In this document: one piece after another, positions 1 to 8,599 of the stretch
How positions within the stretch are numbered: position 1 is the first letter of the stretch
Layout of the letters: every line of letters begins with the position of its first letter
Assembly (NCBI RefSeq): GCF_001411475.1
Contig: NZ_LLWH01000174.1
Coordinates: 1 to 35,356 of the forward strand
Origin: Pseudomonas endophytica
GTDB taxonomy: Bacteria > Pseudomonadota > Gammaproteobacteria > Pseudomonadales > Pseudomonadaceae
DNA length: 35,356 bases
Direction of reading: 5' to 3'
Program-made: the position numbers and the translations under genes
Notes under the pieces: generated by a model
Told to the model about the DNA's origin: nothing
Seen by the model: only the letters and a program-made list of their open reading frames with translations
The model's database searches: none

Positions 1-11
1 ACCGCGTAGGA

Positions 12-54
12 GCGAGCTTGCTCGCGATCTTTTGATCTTTTAAAAGATCGCGAG
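12..54. repeat. REP-like palindromic element
   Basis: A 13-base inverted repeat (21-33 and 42-54, loop of 8) is preceded by an overlapping GCGAG-CTTG-CTCGC hairpin at 12-25. The two hairpins share bases and cannot both form. Elements of this sequence type, with GCGAGC and GATCTTTTGATC, are common between Pseudomonas genes. It lies just after the stop of the minus-strand permease and could act as a 3' transcript-stabilising or terminating structure, although there is no clear U-tract. Confidence 0.6.
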
Positions 55-56
55 CG

Positions 57-737
57 TCATATATGGGCCTTGGGCTTTACCAGCCGATTGGCGATCACGT
101 CTAGGCTGCTGCAAAACACGAAGTACACCAGTGCCACGAACAGGAAGATCTCGGTCGGGTGCACCATGACCCGGTTGCTGACTTGGGTCGCAACAAACGA
201 CAACTCTCCCACGCCGATCACGTACGCCAGCGACGTGTCCTTAATCAGTGAAATCCATTGATTAAGGAACGAGGGCAGCATCATCGGCAACGCTTGCGGC
301 AAGATAATCAAGCGCAACACTTGCCATGCGCTCAACCCCAATGCTTTACCTGCGGCCCATTGCCCGGCAGGCAAGCTACTAATACCCGCATACACTGAAT
401 GCGCAAGGTACGCGCCGCCAATCAACGACAGGGCGAATACCACCGTGGCCAGCGCCGGGACGTCGACATTGAATACGATGGGCAGCAGAAAGTAGCTCCA
501 GAAAATCAGCATCAGCACCGGGATCGCCCGTAAAAAACCCAGCACGCCGAGCAATACCCAGCGCACTTTTGAACGAATCATCACCAAGGCCACGCCCAAA
601 ATCAGCCCTAACATCGCTGAAATCACCCCGGACAACAGGCTCAGTAATAGCGTCAGGGCAGCGCCGCCCAGAGGACCATTGGGGTAGGCACCGAGTAAAA
701 AGTACGACAGGTTGTCGCTAATCACCGAAAAGTCCAT
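57..737 (-). CDS. Polar amino-acid ABC transporter permease (HisM-type)
   Basis: This 226-residue inner-membrane protein has about five hydrophobic segments. It carries the binding-protein-dependent permease EAA-like loop, visible around residues 127-150 (AAGKALGLSAWQVLRLIILPQA), which contacts the ATPase. This is the PAAT-family HisM/GltK pattern. It lies 3 bases downstream of a second permease and behind a periplasmic binding protein, all on the minus strand, so the three form an operon. No ATP-binding gene is present in the window; it may lie beyond the left edge. The substrate cannot be read from the sequence beyond amino acid, probably polar. Confidence 0.9.
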   Translation of the reverse strand: MDFSVISDNLSYFLLGAYPNGPLGGAALTLLLSLLSGVISAMLGLILGVALVMIRSKVRWVLLGVLGFLRAIPVLMLIFWSYFLLPIVFNVDVPALATVVFALSLIGGAYLAHSVYAGISSLPAGQWAAGKALGLSAWQVLRLIILPQALPMMLPSFLNQWISLIKDTSLAYVIGVGELSFVATQVSNRVMVHPTEIFLFVALVYFVFCSSLDVIANRLVKPKAHI

Positions 738-740
738 GGC

Positions 741-1469
741 TCAAAGCACTCCCTGGCGATACCACTTGCTGCGCGCGATCATCTGTCCGATCACTTCGAG
801 CAGGGCAACACTCGCCACATACAACAGGGTTGCGAAACCAAAAGCCTGAAAGGTTTTGAAGGTCTCAGTCTCGACCTGGCGGGAGGCGTAAGACAGCTCA
901 GCCAAGCCAATGGCCATGGTCAGGGACGAGTTTTTCAGGGCATTCATGTACTGCCCCAGCAGCGGCCCCAGTGCCGTACGCAGTGCTTGCGGGAAGACGA
1001 TATAACGCCATACGTGCGCCGCTCTAAACCCCAGCGCCAAACCCGCAGCCCGTTGTTCAATGCGCACTGAACTGATGCCTGCACGCAACTCTTCGCAGAT
1101 AAAGGCGGCGGTGTAGAGCATCAACCCCCAAAACCCAGCCAGAAACTCAAACGATGGCCATTCAATCTCGAACAGACCAAAATCCAAACTGCGCGGCTGG
1201 TTGAGCCATACCACCAGCCCTTCAGGCAGCATCGCGGTGACCCCGAAATACCAGAAGAACAACTGCACCAGCAGCGGTGTATTGCGAAACAGCGCTAAGT
1301 AAGCCCGTGCCGACCATGACCAGAGGCGCGTATGCGAGATCCTCGCCAGGCACAGCAAAAACCCTACTCCAGTGGCTACTAGGCAGGTCAACAACGAAAG
1401 GATCAGGGTTAAAACAAAGCCATCAAACAGCCAATGCAGGTAACGCGGGGCAAGCAGTTCACCGAACAT
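741..1469 (-). CDS. Polar amino-acid ABC transporter permease (HisQ/GltJ-type)
   Basis: This 242-residue inner-membrane permease of the PAAT family starts MFGELLAPRY. Residues near 145-170 (RAAGLALGFRAAHVWRYIVFPQA) form the EAA loop used for coupling to the ATPase. It is followed almost without a gap by the HisM-type permease, giving the usual heterodimeric channel. It is separated by 73 bases from the upstream binding-protein gene. That gap contains a hairpin which may lower permease expression relative to the binding protein. Family assignment is secure; substrate is not determined. Confidence 0.9.
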   Translation of the reverse strand: MFGELLAPRYLHWLFDGFVLTLILSLLTCLVATGVGFLLCLARISHTRLWSWSARAYLALFRNTPLLVQLFFWYFGVTAMLPEGLVVWLNQPRSLDFGLFEIEWPSFEFLAGFWGLMLYTAAFICEELRAGISSVRIEQRAAGLALGFRAAHVWRYIVFPQALRTALGPLLGQYMNALKNSSLTMAIGLAELSYASRQVETETFKTFQAFGFATLLYVASVALLEVIGQMIARSKWYRQGVL

Positions 1470-1495
1470 ACACAGCGTCCATCCAGAAACACATA

Positions 1496-1522
1496 AACCC
1501 GTCCGGTAGTCCGTGACGGGTT
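1496..1522 (-). terminator. Intra-operon hairpin between binding protein and permeases
   Basis: The 8-base arms AACCCGTC (1496-1503) and GACGGGTT (1515-1522) can form a stem-loop in the minus-strand mRNA, directly after the binding-protein stop codon. On the minus strand it is followed by TATGTGTTT, a poor U-tract. The likely role is partial termination or 3' protection, so that the binding protein is made in excess over the permeases. That role is inferred from position. Confidence 0.4.
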
Positions 1523-1542
1523 ACGGAACGTGCTAGCGCGAC

Positions 1543-2349
1543 TTAGCGCTTGTCGCCGATTTTGTACAAGCGAGTCAGCGGCGTTTTGGTCGCTGGGCCG
1601 AACCACGCGTCGTAGATGGTTTGTGCTTTACCGTCGGCTTCAAGCTCGGTGAGGGTTTGGTTAACCACTTCGGTCAAACGCGTTTCACCTTTTGGAATGC
1701 CCACGCCGATCAAGTCATTGGAAATGGTGAACGGCGGCACTTCGTACTTATCTTTGTCTGGCACATTGGCCAGCAAGCCGATCAGCTTCGGGCCGTCCTG
1801 AGTGATGGCTTGCACATTGCCATTGCGCAGGGCTGTGAAGGCGAACGGTGTGTCATCGTAGGCAATCACTTTTGCGCCTGGGAATTTCTCGCGCAGTACA
1901 CCTTCGTTGACCGTGCCCTTGTCGACGCCAACGCGCCAGGTGTTCAGGTCGGCTTCGGATTTGAGGGTGCCTTTTTTAACGATAAATTGCTGGCCTGACG
2001 CGAAATACGGAATGCTGAAGCTCACCTGCTCGGCGCGTTCTGGGGTGATGGTGAAGTTAGCCAGTACCAAATCGACCTTGTTCGACACCAGCAGCGGTAC
2101 GCGGTTAGCCGGGTTGGTGGGTTGCAGTTGCAGCTTCACACCCAGCTTGTCGGCGATGGCTTTGGCATAGTCCACGTCCAGCCCTTCGATTTGCTTGCTG
2201 TTGGCGTCGACAAAACCGAACGGTGGGTTACTGTCAAACGAAGCCACACGCAGGACCCCGGATTTTTTGATGTCATCCAAGCGATCAGCGTGGGCCAGGC
2301 CCGACAAAACAGCCAAGGTCAGAGCGGTGAGGGCAGTGAGTTTTTTCAT
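1543..2349 (-). CDS. Periplasmic amino-acid-binding protein of ABC importer
   Basis: The 268-residue protein starts at MKKLTALTALTLAVLSGLAHA, a Sec signal peptide with a likely cut after AHA. I chose this start over an open frame 31 codons upstream because the signal peptide begins here and a GAGAA ribosome site precedes it. The mature part is a family-3 solute-binding protein (SBP_bac_3): IKKSGVLRVASFDSNPPFG near the N-terminus, then the GLDVDYAKAIADKLG lobe. It is the first gene of a minus-strand operon with two permeases. By family it captures a polar amino acid in the periplasm; the specific ligand is unknown. Confidence 0.9.
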   Translation of the reverse strand: MKKLTALTALTLAVLSGLAHADRLDDIKKSGVLRVASFDSNPPFGFVDANSKQIEGLDVDYAKAIADKLGVKLQLQPTNPANRVPLLVSNKVDLVLANFTITPERAEQVSFSIPYFASGQQFIVKKGTLKSEADLNTWRVGVDKGTVNEGVLREKFPGAKVIAYDDTPFAFTALRNGNVQAITQDGPKLIGLLANVPDKDKYEVPPFTISNDLIGVGIPKGETRLTEVVNQTLTELEADGKAQTIYDAWFGPATKTPLTRLYKIGDKR

Positions 2350-2471
2350 GTCGTTCTCATCATGAGTTAGAAGATTTATGACGAGAGTGTTGCAGGAAAT
2401 ACCTGCTTTAAAAAAGAATATAAAAAGATTTGTATATTCCATTTGGAAATATAAGAGCGAGCATGTTGCGT

Positions 2472-2515
2472 GATCTTTTGATCGTTAAAAGCTCGCAGCC
2501 TGCGGCAGCTCCTAC
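2472..2515. repeat. REP-like element (GATCTTTTGATC...GCAGCCTGCGGCAGCTCCTAC)
   Basis: The stretch contains GATCTTTTGATC and GCTCGCAGCCTGCGGCAGCTCCTAC-type sequence, typical of small Pseudomonas intergenic repeats. A partner arm in opposite orientation (GGCTGCGATCTTTTAC) lies at 2555-2570 and runs into the stop codon of the histidine kinase. The same core recurs at 15854-15883, and GATCTTTTGATC recurs at 12-54. Confidence 0.55.
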
Positions 2516-2567
2516 AGTTGATAGTTGTGATGTGTGGGGTGTAGCTGTTTCTGAAGGCTGCGATCTT

Positions 2568-3956
2568 TTACACCACGTTCATCAAGCTTTGTCGGCAATG
2601 TAACGTCAGCTTGGCGCCGCCGCTTTTGCGGCTGCCCACTTCAAGGCTGAAGCCGTGCAAGTTGACGATGGCGGCGACGATGGACAGGCCCAAGCCAAAA
2701 CCACTGTGTTTCTCGTCACAGCGGTAGAAACGTTGGAACACCGCTTCACGCTCGGCCTCGGGTATGCCGGGGCCGGTGTCGAGGACTTCGATGAGCGGGC
2801 TGCCGTCTTCGTTGGCGGCCCGTAAGATCACTTCGCCGCCCGGCGGGGTGAATTTGATTGAGTTGCTGAGCAGGTTGGCCAGCGCCTCGAACAGCAATGC
2901 ACGGTCACCGGTCATGCCGGGAAGTGTGGGGGGCGTGTCTAACGTTAAGGTGACCTGTCCTTCTTCAGCCAGCGGCAGGTAGAAGTCATACAGCTCCTGG
3001 AGCAATGGCAGCGGGTCTAGGGGCAAGAAGCCTGAGCGTCGCTGATGATCTTCCAGCTCGGAAATCCGCAATAGCCCACGAAAGCGCGCCATTAAGGTGT
3101 CAGTTTCGTGAATCACTTCGTCCAGTTGCAGGGCCTGCGGGGAGCCTTCTACCGCTTGTTGTTGAATTCGATAAAGCTGTGCCCGCAAGCGGGTGAGGGG
3201 GGTACGCAGGTCATGCGCGATGTTGTCACACACCCCTTTGACTTCATGCATCAGGCGCTCAATACGGTCGAGCATGGCGTTGACGATAGCTGCCAGCATA
3301 TCCAGCTCGTCACGCCGGTTAGACAGCGGCAAGCGGTAGGTCAAGTCACCCGAGACAATGGCTTCGGCACTGGATTGGATCGCTCGAATGCGCTGCAAAG
3401 GGCGTCTGCGTAACAGGTGCCAGCCCACAATGCCGGGGATAATGGTCAGTGACAGCCCCCAGAACAGGGCGTGCAAGATGATCCGCGTGACGGCAAACAG
3501 CGAGCCGTTATCACGCACTAAGACCAGCAAACGGCCGTCGCGAGTTTGGGTGGCAACGGCGTCACAGCTGTCTTGCGGTAAGTCAGGGTCGTCGGAGGTG
3601 AGGCAGGTGCCCAGTTCGTGGATCTGACCGTCCAGTGGCAGATCGGGCGGGATGCTGAGGATGGGGCCGCTAATGGGCTGGTGTTGTGCATCGAACAGCC
3701 CATAGGCATCAACGGTGCGTAAATCAAATTTCATGCTGGTGGCCAGCGCCTCATCCAGTTGCTCGCCTTCAAAATGTGCAAACAAGTGTTGGCGCTGCAT
3801 CAGTGAGTGCTTGGCCAAGTTGCCTAGATAGTGCGAAACCTCGTAGTACAGCACCCCCATCAGGATGCAGCTCCAAGCCACAAACAAAAAACTGTACAGC
3901 GCCAGTAAGCGGCTGCTGGAGGAGCGCCAGCCCTTAGACGGGTTCGGCAATGACAT
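2568..3956 (-). CDS. Two-component sensor histidine kinase
   Basis: The 462-residue inner-membrane kinase has a first membrane segment at about 18-40, a periplasmic sensor of about 115 residues, and a second segment at about 157-180. A HAMP linker at 183-236 follows. The HisKA H-box is NIAHDLRTPLTRL with His248. The HATPase domain has its N-box at NLLSNSIKF (Asn365), G1 at DTGPGIP and G2 at GFGLGLS. The gene overlaps the end of the upstream response-regulator gene by 23 bases, so the pair is co-translated. Sensor input is unknown. Both genes diverge from a MATE exporter, so drug or stress sensing is possible but unproven. Confidence 0.92.
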   Translation of the reverse strand: MSLPNPSKGWRSSSSRLLALYSFLFVAWSCILMGVLYYEVSHYLGNLAKHSLMQRQHLFAHFEGEQLDEALATSMKFDLRTVDAYGLFDAQHQPISGPILSIPPDLPLDGQIHELGTCLTSDDPDLPQDSCDAVATQTRDGRLLVLVRDNGSLFAVTRIILHALFWGLSLTIIPGIVGWHLLRRRPLQRIRAIQSSAEAIVSGDLTYRLPLSNRRDELDMLAAIVNAMLDRIERLMHEVKGVCDNIAHDLRTPLTRLRAQLYRIQQQAVEGSPQALQLDEVIHETDTLMARFRGLLRISELEDHQRRSGFLPLDPLPLLQELYDFYLPLAEEGQVTLTLDTPPTLPGMTGDRALLFEALANLLSNSIKFTPPGGEVILRAANEDGSPLIEVLDTGPGIPEAEREAVFQRFYRCDEKHSGFGLGLSIVAAIVNLHGFSLEVGSRKSGGAKLTLHCRQSLMNVV

Positions 3957-4617
3957 AACCCGAGCCTCGAACGGTACGAATCAAGGGCACTTGGCCCACA
4001 GGGTCAATTTTTTTGCGCAGGCGGCCAATGTGTACGTCGATCAGGTTGGTGCCAGGGTCGAAGTGATAGCCCCAGACTTCTTCAAAAATCATCATGCGCG
4101 AGAGAATTTGCCCTGTGTTGCGCATCAGAAACTCGAGCAGTTTGTACTCGGTGGGCAGCAGGCTCAATTGTTGTTCGGCGCGGCTGGCCTCACGGGTCAT
4201 TAGGTTGAGTTCTAAGTCGGCCACTCGCAACGTAGTTTCGTGCTTGTCGGTAGGGCTTTGGCGCCGTAATAGCACTTCTACCCGGGCGGCCATCTCGTCA
4301 CTGGCAAAGGGTTTGGTCAGGTAGTCATCGCCACCTGCCCGCAGGCCCCGGACACGCTCGTCCACGTCGGATAGAGCACTGATCATCAGAATCGGTGTGC
4401 TGACACCAATAGTGCGCAGCGTGGTGACAATGGCCAAGCCGTCCAGCTCTGGCAGCATGCGGTCTAGGGTGATGAGGTCATAGTCGCCACTGACTGCACG
4501 TACCAAGCCCTCTCGGCCATTGGCAACCCAGTCAACTTCTAGCCCGTGGCTACTTAGCTCGGCCACGATCTCTTTCGCCGTTACAGCATCGTCTTCGATG
4601 GTCAAAATGCGGGTCAT
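3934..4617 (-). CDS. OmpR-family response regulator
   Basis: The 227-residue protein starts MTRILTIEDDA. AGGTGA sits just upstream, which favours this start over one 12 codons earlier. The receiver domain covers about 1-115, with the acidic pair EDD at 8-10, the phospho-acceptor Asp in LITLDRMLPELDG and Lys in YLTKPF. The C-terminal winged helix (about 130-225) includes LLPTEYKLLEFLMRNTGQILSR and VDVHIGRLRKKID-type elements. It pairs with the overlapping histidine kinase downstream. Targets are unknown, but the divergent MATE gene is an obvious candidate. Confidence 0.93.
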   Translation of the reverse strand: MTRILTIEDDAVTAKEIVAELSSHGLEVDWVANGREGLVRAVSGDYDLITLDRMLPELDGLAIVTTLRTIGVSTPILMISALSDVDERVRGLRAGGDDYLTKPFASDEMAARVEVLLRRQSPTDKHETTLRVADLELNLMTREASRAEQQLSLLPTEYKLLEFLMRNTGQILSRMMIFEEVWGYHFDPGTNLIDVHIGRLRKKIDPVGQVPLIRTVRGSGYVIAEPV

Positions 4618-4667
4618 ACCGTCACCTGATTGGCCTATGTCAGCAGTGAGCACATTTTGCCTCTAAA

Positions 4668-4706
4668 AAGCTGAAACGTTTTTTAAATATTATTCATCTT
4701 CAGCTT
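4668..4706. promoter_or_regulatory. Inverted repeat in the divergent regulator/MATE promoter region
   Basis: AAGCTGAA (4668-4675) and TTCAGCTT (4699-4706) form perfect 8-base arms around an AT-rich 23-base centre. They lie in the 186-base gap between the response regulator and the MATE exporter. This could be an operator or simply a promoter-region palindrome. OmpR-type regulators usually bind direct repeats, so binding by the neighbouring regulator is only a guess. Confidence 0.3.
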
Positions 4707-4803
4707 AGCGTCAGCAAAGGGTAGCCAAGATTGTGTTTGATCACCGCAAAACCGTAGCGGTGAGGTATAACGCGTCACCGCTTTTGATTTAGGACTCTCT
4801 GTC

Positions 4804-6159
4804 ATGCAAAACCCGACACAACGGCCGCTATGGCAGATCTATCTGATCTTTCTGGCGCCTATGGTGCTGTCCAATTTCTTACAGAGTTTTTCCGGCACGC
4901 TCAACGGCATTTATGTGGGCCAATTGCTGGGGACTCAAGCGTTGGCAGCCGTGTCGGGTATGTTTCCAATCATATTTTTCTTTATTGCTCTGGTGATCGG
5001 TCTTGGGGCGGGTGCTTCAGTACTGATTGGCCAGGCTTGGGGGGCAAGTGAAACGTCAAAGGTCAAACAGATCACCGGCGCCACGTTAACCCTAGGGGCT
5101 GTGGTGGGTCTAGTGGCTGCGGTGCTTGGCAGCGTGTTTGCTCGACCGGCAATGGAGGCGTTGGGCACCCCGGCTGATGTGCTTGATGAGGCTGTGGGTT
5201 ATGCGCGGGTGATGATGCTGATCATGCCGCTGTTGTTGGTGTTCATTCTATTTACTCAGTTATTACGCGGGGTTAGCGACACCGTTTCGCCCTTGCTGGC
5301 GCTGATGGTTTCAACGGCTGTGGGCTTACTGTTGACCCCAGCGTTGATCTTGGGGTGGGCCGGATTACCGCAAATGGGCATTCAGAGTGCAGCCATTGCA
5401 GGGCTTTTCGGTAACGTGCTGGCGATGGTTTTCTTGGTGCTGCGGTTGCGCCATAAAAATCACGTGATGGCGCCAGATCGGGAGCTGTGGCTAGCATTGC
5501 GTTTAAACCGTGAAATTCTCGGCAAAGTACTGCGTATCGGCTTACCAACCGGCTTGCAAATGGTGGTGTTGTCGCTCTCGGAGTTGGTGATCCTAGCGCT
5601 GGTCAACAGTCATGGCTCTCAGGCTACTGCGGCCTACGGGGCAGTGACGCAAATCGTCAATTACGTGCAGTTTCCGGCCCTGTCGATTGCTATTACCGCC
5701 TCGATCTTAGGCGCCCAAGCGATTGGCGGCGGACGCGCTGAGCGTATCGGCCCGATTTTGCGCACGGGTTTGCTGATCAATCTGTGCCTGACCGGCGCGT
5801 TAATCATGCTGGGTTACGTGTTGTCCGATTGGTTGCTGGGGCTGTTCATCACCGACGCCCAGGCACATCTTCGCGCTGAACACCTGCTCCACATTATGCT
5901 CTGGAGCATTCTGGTATTTGGCTTCCAGGCCGTGATCGGCGGGATCATGCGCGCCAGCGGTGTGGTGCTGGTACCGATGGGCATTACGATTTTCTGTGTG
6001 CTGTGCATTGAACTGCCCGTGGCCTATGCGCTCAATGCGCACTTCGGCCTTGAAGGCGTATGGATGGCTTTCCCGGTGACTTATGTTGCGATGCTGATAC
6101 TACAGACCCTGTACTACCGCTTGGTCTGGCGGCACAAACCGATTAAGCGGTTGGTTTAA
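4804..6159 (+). CDS. MATE family efflux transporter
   Basis: The 451-residue integral membrane protein has about 12 hydrophobic helices in two homologous halves. The N-terminal half begins IYLIFLAPMVLSNFLQSFSGTLNGIYVGQLLG, the usual MATE start in which a Pro-containing helix 1 is followed by the xDxxxVG-like entry. By family it exports cationic or amphipathic compounds using Na+ or H+. An AGGA site stands 9 bases before the ATG. It diverges from an OmpR/kinase pair and stands alone on the plus strand. Substrate is unknown. Confidence 0.9.
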   Translation: MQNPTQRPLWQIYLIFLAPMVLSNFLQSFSGTLNGIYVGQLLGTQALAAVSGMFPIIFFFIALVIGLGAGASVLIGQAWGASETSKVKQITGATLTLGAVVGLVAAVLGSVFARPAMEALGTPADVLDEAVGYARVMMLIMPLLLVFILFTQLLRGVSDTVSPLLALMVSTAVGLLLTPALILGWAGLPQMGIQSAAIAGLFGNVLAMVFLVLRLRHKNHVMAPDRELWLALRLNREILGKVLRIGLPTGLQMVVLSLSELVILALVNSHGSQATAAYGAVTQIVNYVQFPALSIAITASILGAQAIGGGRAERIGPILRTGLLINLCLTGALIMLGYVLSDWLLGLFITDAQAHLRAEHLLHIMLWSILVFGFQAVIGGIMRASGVVLVPMGITIFCVLCIELPVAYALNAHFGLEGVWMAFPVTYVAMLILQTLYYRLVWRHKPIKRLV

Positions 6160-6259
6160 ACCCAAGTGCAGTCTATGAAACCCAACCACTACTGGCTTTT
6201 TGATCTGCGCTGCTTAAGATGGCCGACATCTTAATGTTGTCGGGCTTGGATCAGGGCCA

Positions 6260-7273
6260 ATGTTGAACAAAGACACCATCTCTATTCAGTTGGTGCGTGA
6301 AGCGCTGTTGCAGAGTTGCGCATCAGTTAGCGGCATGCATGAAGTGCTACAAAAGGTTGGCATTAACCCGGCGTTGTTGGACGAGCCCAATGCGCGCGTG
6401 CCAGCCATCGCCTATGCCCGGATGTGGCGGCTGCTGGCGCGACGTTTGGACGATGAGTTTTTCGGCATGGACCCCCGCAAACTTCGTGCCGGAAGCTTGG
6501 AGTTCATGTGTCGCTCGGCCATGGCTCAGCCCACACTCGCACAGGGCGTGGAATCGGTCTTGGGGTTCTTGTCGCTCATGCTTGAACGTTTACCGGCGCG
6601 TCTGGTGCGCCAGCAAAGCGTGGCAGAAATCGTGGTGCACGAGCCTGAAGGGCAGTCGAGTCGCGCTTTCACCTATTTCGCCTACTGGATGATCGTACAT
6701 GGTGTTGCCTGTTGGCTGGCTGGACGTCGAATTCCGATTCTGGCGATTGAGCTGCGCTGCGCTCAGCCCGACTACTGCGGTGACTATGAGGTGATGTTTT
6801 CCGATAACCTGCGTTTTGATCGCCCGCGCACGCGGATGATTTTTGCGGCCGATTATCTGGATGCACCCATCAAGCGTAGCGCTGAGGAGCTGCGACGATT
6901 TTTGGCTCAGGCGCCGGCTAATATTTTGGTTAAATATCGCGACCCGCAAAGCCTAGCGAGTCAGATCAAACAGGCTCTTCGGCACTTGCCAGCCGACCTG
7001 TGGCCCGAAACCCAAGGTATGGCGCAAAGCCTGTGCATGTCCGCATCAACCCTGCGTCGACGTTTGGCTGAAGAAGGGCAAACCTACCAAGGACTCAAGG
7101 ACGGAGTGCGTAAAGAGTTAGCCATTGGTTGGTTGGCCGAGCCAGACCGTAGTTTTGCGGATATCGCTTTGCGTCTGGGGTTTGCGGATACCAGCTCGTT
7201 TTACAAAGCTTTTCGCAAATGGTCCGGCACCAATCCTGGGCACTATCGCAGTTTGATTCTGAGCGGTAGCTGA
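6260..7273 (+). CDS. AraC-family transcriptional regulator with N-terminal Arabinose_bd-like domain
   Basis: The 337-residue protein has an N-terminal ligand domain of the PF12625 type over about 20-205, containing GLL-like RVPAIAYARMWRLLARRLDDEFFG. The C-terminal double HTH covers about 235-335: MSASTLRRRLAEEGQTYQGLKDGVRKELA, then DIALRLGFADTSSFYKAFRKWSGTNPGHYR. Relatives include OruR-like and other catabolic activators. The ribosome site is weak (AGGG close to the ATG). The gene ends 4 bases from the convergent lipoprotein stop. Its target is not evident. Confidence 0.85.
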   Translation: MLNKDTISIQLVREALLQSCASVSGMHEVLQKVGINPALLDEPNARVPAIAYARMWRLLARRLDDEFFGMDPRKLRAGSLEFMCRSAMAQPTLAQGVESVLGFLSLMLERLPARLVRQQSVAEIVVHEPEGQSSRAFTYFAYWMIVHGVACWLAGRRIPILAIELRCAQPDYCGDYEVMFSDNLRFDRPRTRMIFAADYLDAPIKRSAEELRRFLAQAPANILVKYRDPQSLASQIKQALRHLPADLWPETQGMAQSLCMSASTLRRRLAEEGQTYQGLKDGVRKELAIGWLAEPDRSFADIALRLGFADTSSFYKAFRKWSGTNPGHYRSLILSGS

Positions 7274-7277
7274 GCTG

Positions 7278-7502
7278 TCATTTATTGGCCTTGATGGTGG
7301 CTACCTCATCGGCTTTAACCTTGACTTGCTTACCCGCAATGTCTTGGAACTCATAAAAGCCGTTGGCATTTTTGGTGTTTGGCAGATCTTTAGTCAGGTA
7401 CTGAGTGCCATTTTGCAGGGTCACTACGCTGGGGGTTGAGCAGCCAGCCAGAGTTAAAAACGCCACCACGAGCACAGGCAGACTCTTAATGTTGATCTTC
7501 AT
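7278..7502 (-). CDS. YgdI/YgdR-family small lipoprotein
   Basis: The 74-residue protein starts MKINIKSLPVLVVAFLTLAGCS. The lipobox LAGC puts the lipidated Cys at about residue 21, with S at +2, predicting outer-membrane sorting. The rest is one small SH3-like YgdI/YgdR domain (TLQNGTQYLTKDLPNTKNANGFYEF...VKADEVATI). An AAGGACA ribosome site precedes this start, so a start 14 codons upstream is rejected. Role in the cell is unknown for the family. The gene converges on the AraC gene. Confidence 0.88.
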   Translation of the reverse strand: MKINIKSLPVLVVAFLTLAGCSTPSVVTLQNGTQYLTKDLPNTKNANGFYEFQDIAGKQVKVKADEVATIKANK

Positions 7503-7680
7503 ACCACGTGTCCTTGAACTGTTTGCGAAATAAAAATGAAGCACGCAGAGCGGTGTGTATTAGACGCGCATTTTGGACTTGGTTCGCTTATCCCTACAAT
7601 TAAAATGGTGTTTTCGTACAAGTAATGCGTCTGTTTCGTGCTTTGGTACCTATATTTACGCTGTATCTCATTAAAAAGGA

Positions 7681-8394
7681 TTGGGTTTAATGCCTCGCGT
7701 GCCCTTGAAAAAATCGAGCAATCCAAGGTTTGTGCGTATACGAGCTTTGCGTAACCACGTGGGTTTAGGGTTTGTAGCAAGCTTGTCGGTGCTGGCAGGG
7801 ATGACCGATGCCATTGGTTTTTTGGCCGTGGGTGACTTCATTTCATTTATGAGTGGTAACACCACGCGGTTGGCGGTGGCCGTTGGTGAAGGTGATGTGC
7901 AGATCATTGTGCGTTTGGGGTGTGCAGTATTGGCGTTTGTCGTCGGTAATGCATTGGGTGTCGTGGTTGGGCGCTTGGGCGGGCGTCGAGCCTTGCCATT
8001 GATGCTACTCATCTCGGCCCTGTTGTGCACATCGGCACTGCTTCCGTTGGAAGCGCAGATACCTACATTTTTAACCGCGGTATTGGCCATGGGCATGCTC
8101 AATGCGGCGGTCGAGCAGGTCAATGGTTTGCAAGTGGGTTTGACCTACGTCACCGGAGCCTTGTCGCGCTTTGGTCGCAGCCTCGGTCGTTGGCTGCTGG
8201 GCGAGCAACGTCCGAGTTGGCGTTTGCAGGTTGCGCCGTGGACGGGAATGCTGGCTGGCGCTGTATTGGGGGCCATGCTTGAGGCGCGGTTTGGGGTCCA
8301 TGCAATGCTGTTTAGTGCGGGGTTTGCTGCGTTGTTGGGTCTGGTTTCGCTGAAAATCCCACGTCGCTGGCAACGTGATTACATGCCCAAGTAA
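7681..8394 (+). CDS. YoaK/DUF1275 family membrane protein
   Basis: The 237-residue protein has about six hydrophobic segments. It carries the DUF1275 signature near residues 35-60 (VLAGMTDAIGFLAVGDFISFMSGNTTRLA) and the NAAVEQVNGLQVGLTYVTGAL-type segment around 140-160. The N-terminus is basic and cytosolic. An AAAAGGA site lies 9 bases before the ATG. It is divergent from the small lipoprotein. Family function is not established beyond an inner-membrane, possibly transport-linked, protein. Confidence 0.85.
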   Translation: MGLMPRVPLKKSSNPRFVRIRALRNHVGLGFVASLSVLAGMTDAIGFLAVGDFISFMSGNTTRLAVAVGEGDVQIIVRLGCAVLAFVVGNALGVVVGRLGGRRALPLMLLISALLCTSALLPLEAQIPTFLTAVLAMGMLNAAVEQVNGLQVGLTYVTGALSRFGRSLGRWLLGEQRPSWRLQVAPWTGMLAGAVLGAMLEARFGVHAMLFSAGFAALLGLVSLKIPRRWQRDYMPK

Positions 8395-8599
8395 TGGGGC
8401 TAACGTGAATGAGTACCACGCTGGATGTACGTGAGTGGTGAGTACTCATAAGTAACTGTACAACTTTTGGGACAATCCGTTTTGTAATGCCTGCTGTATA
8501 GAAGCCTGTGAACGTGTAGTTTCTCCAGCGTTGTACTTAAAGACCTTGGTTTGAAAGCTATTTAAGACCCTGTGTCATTGTTTATTGTTAGGAATAACC

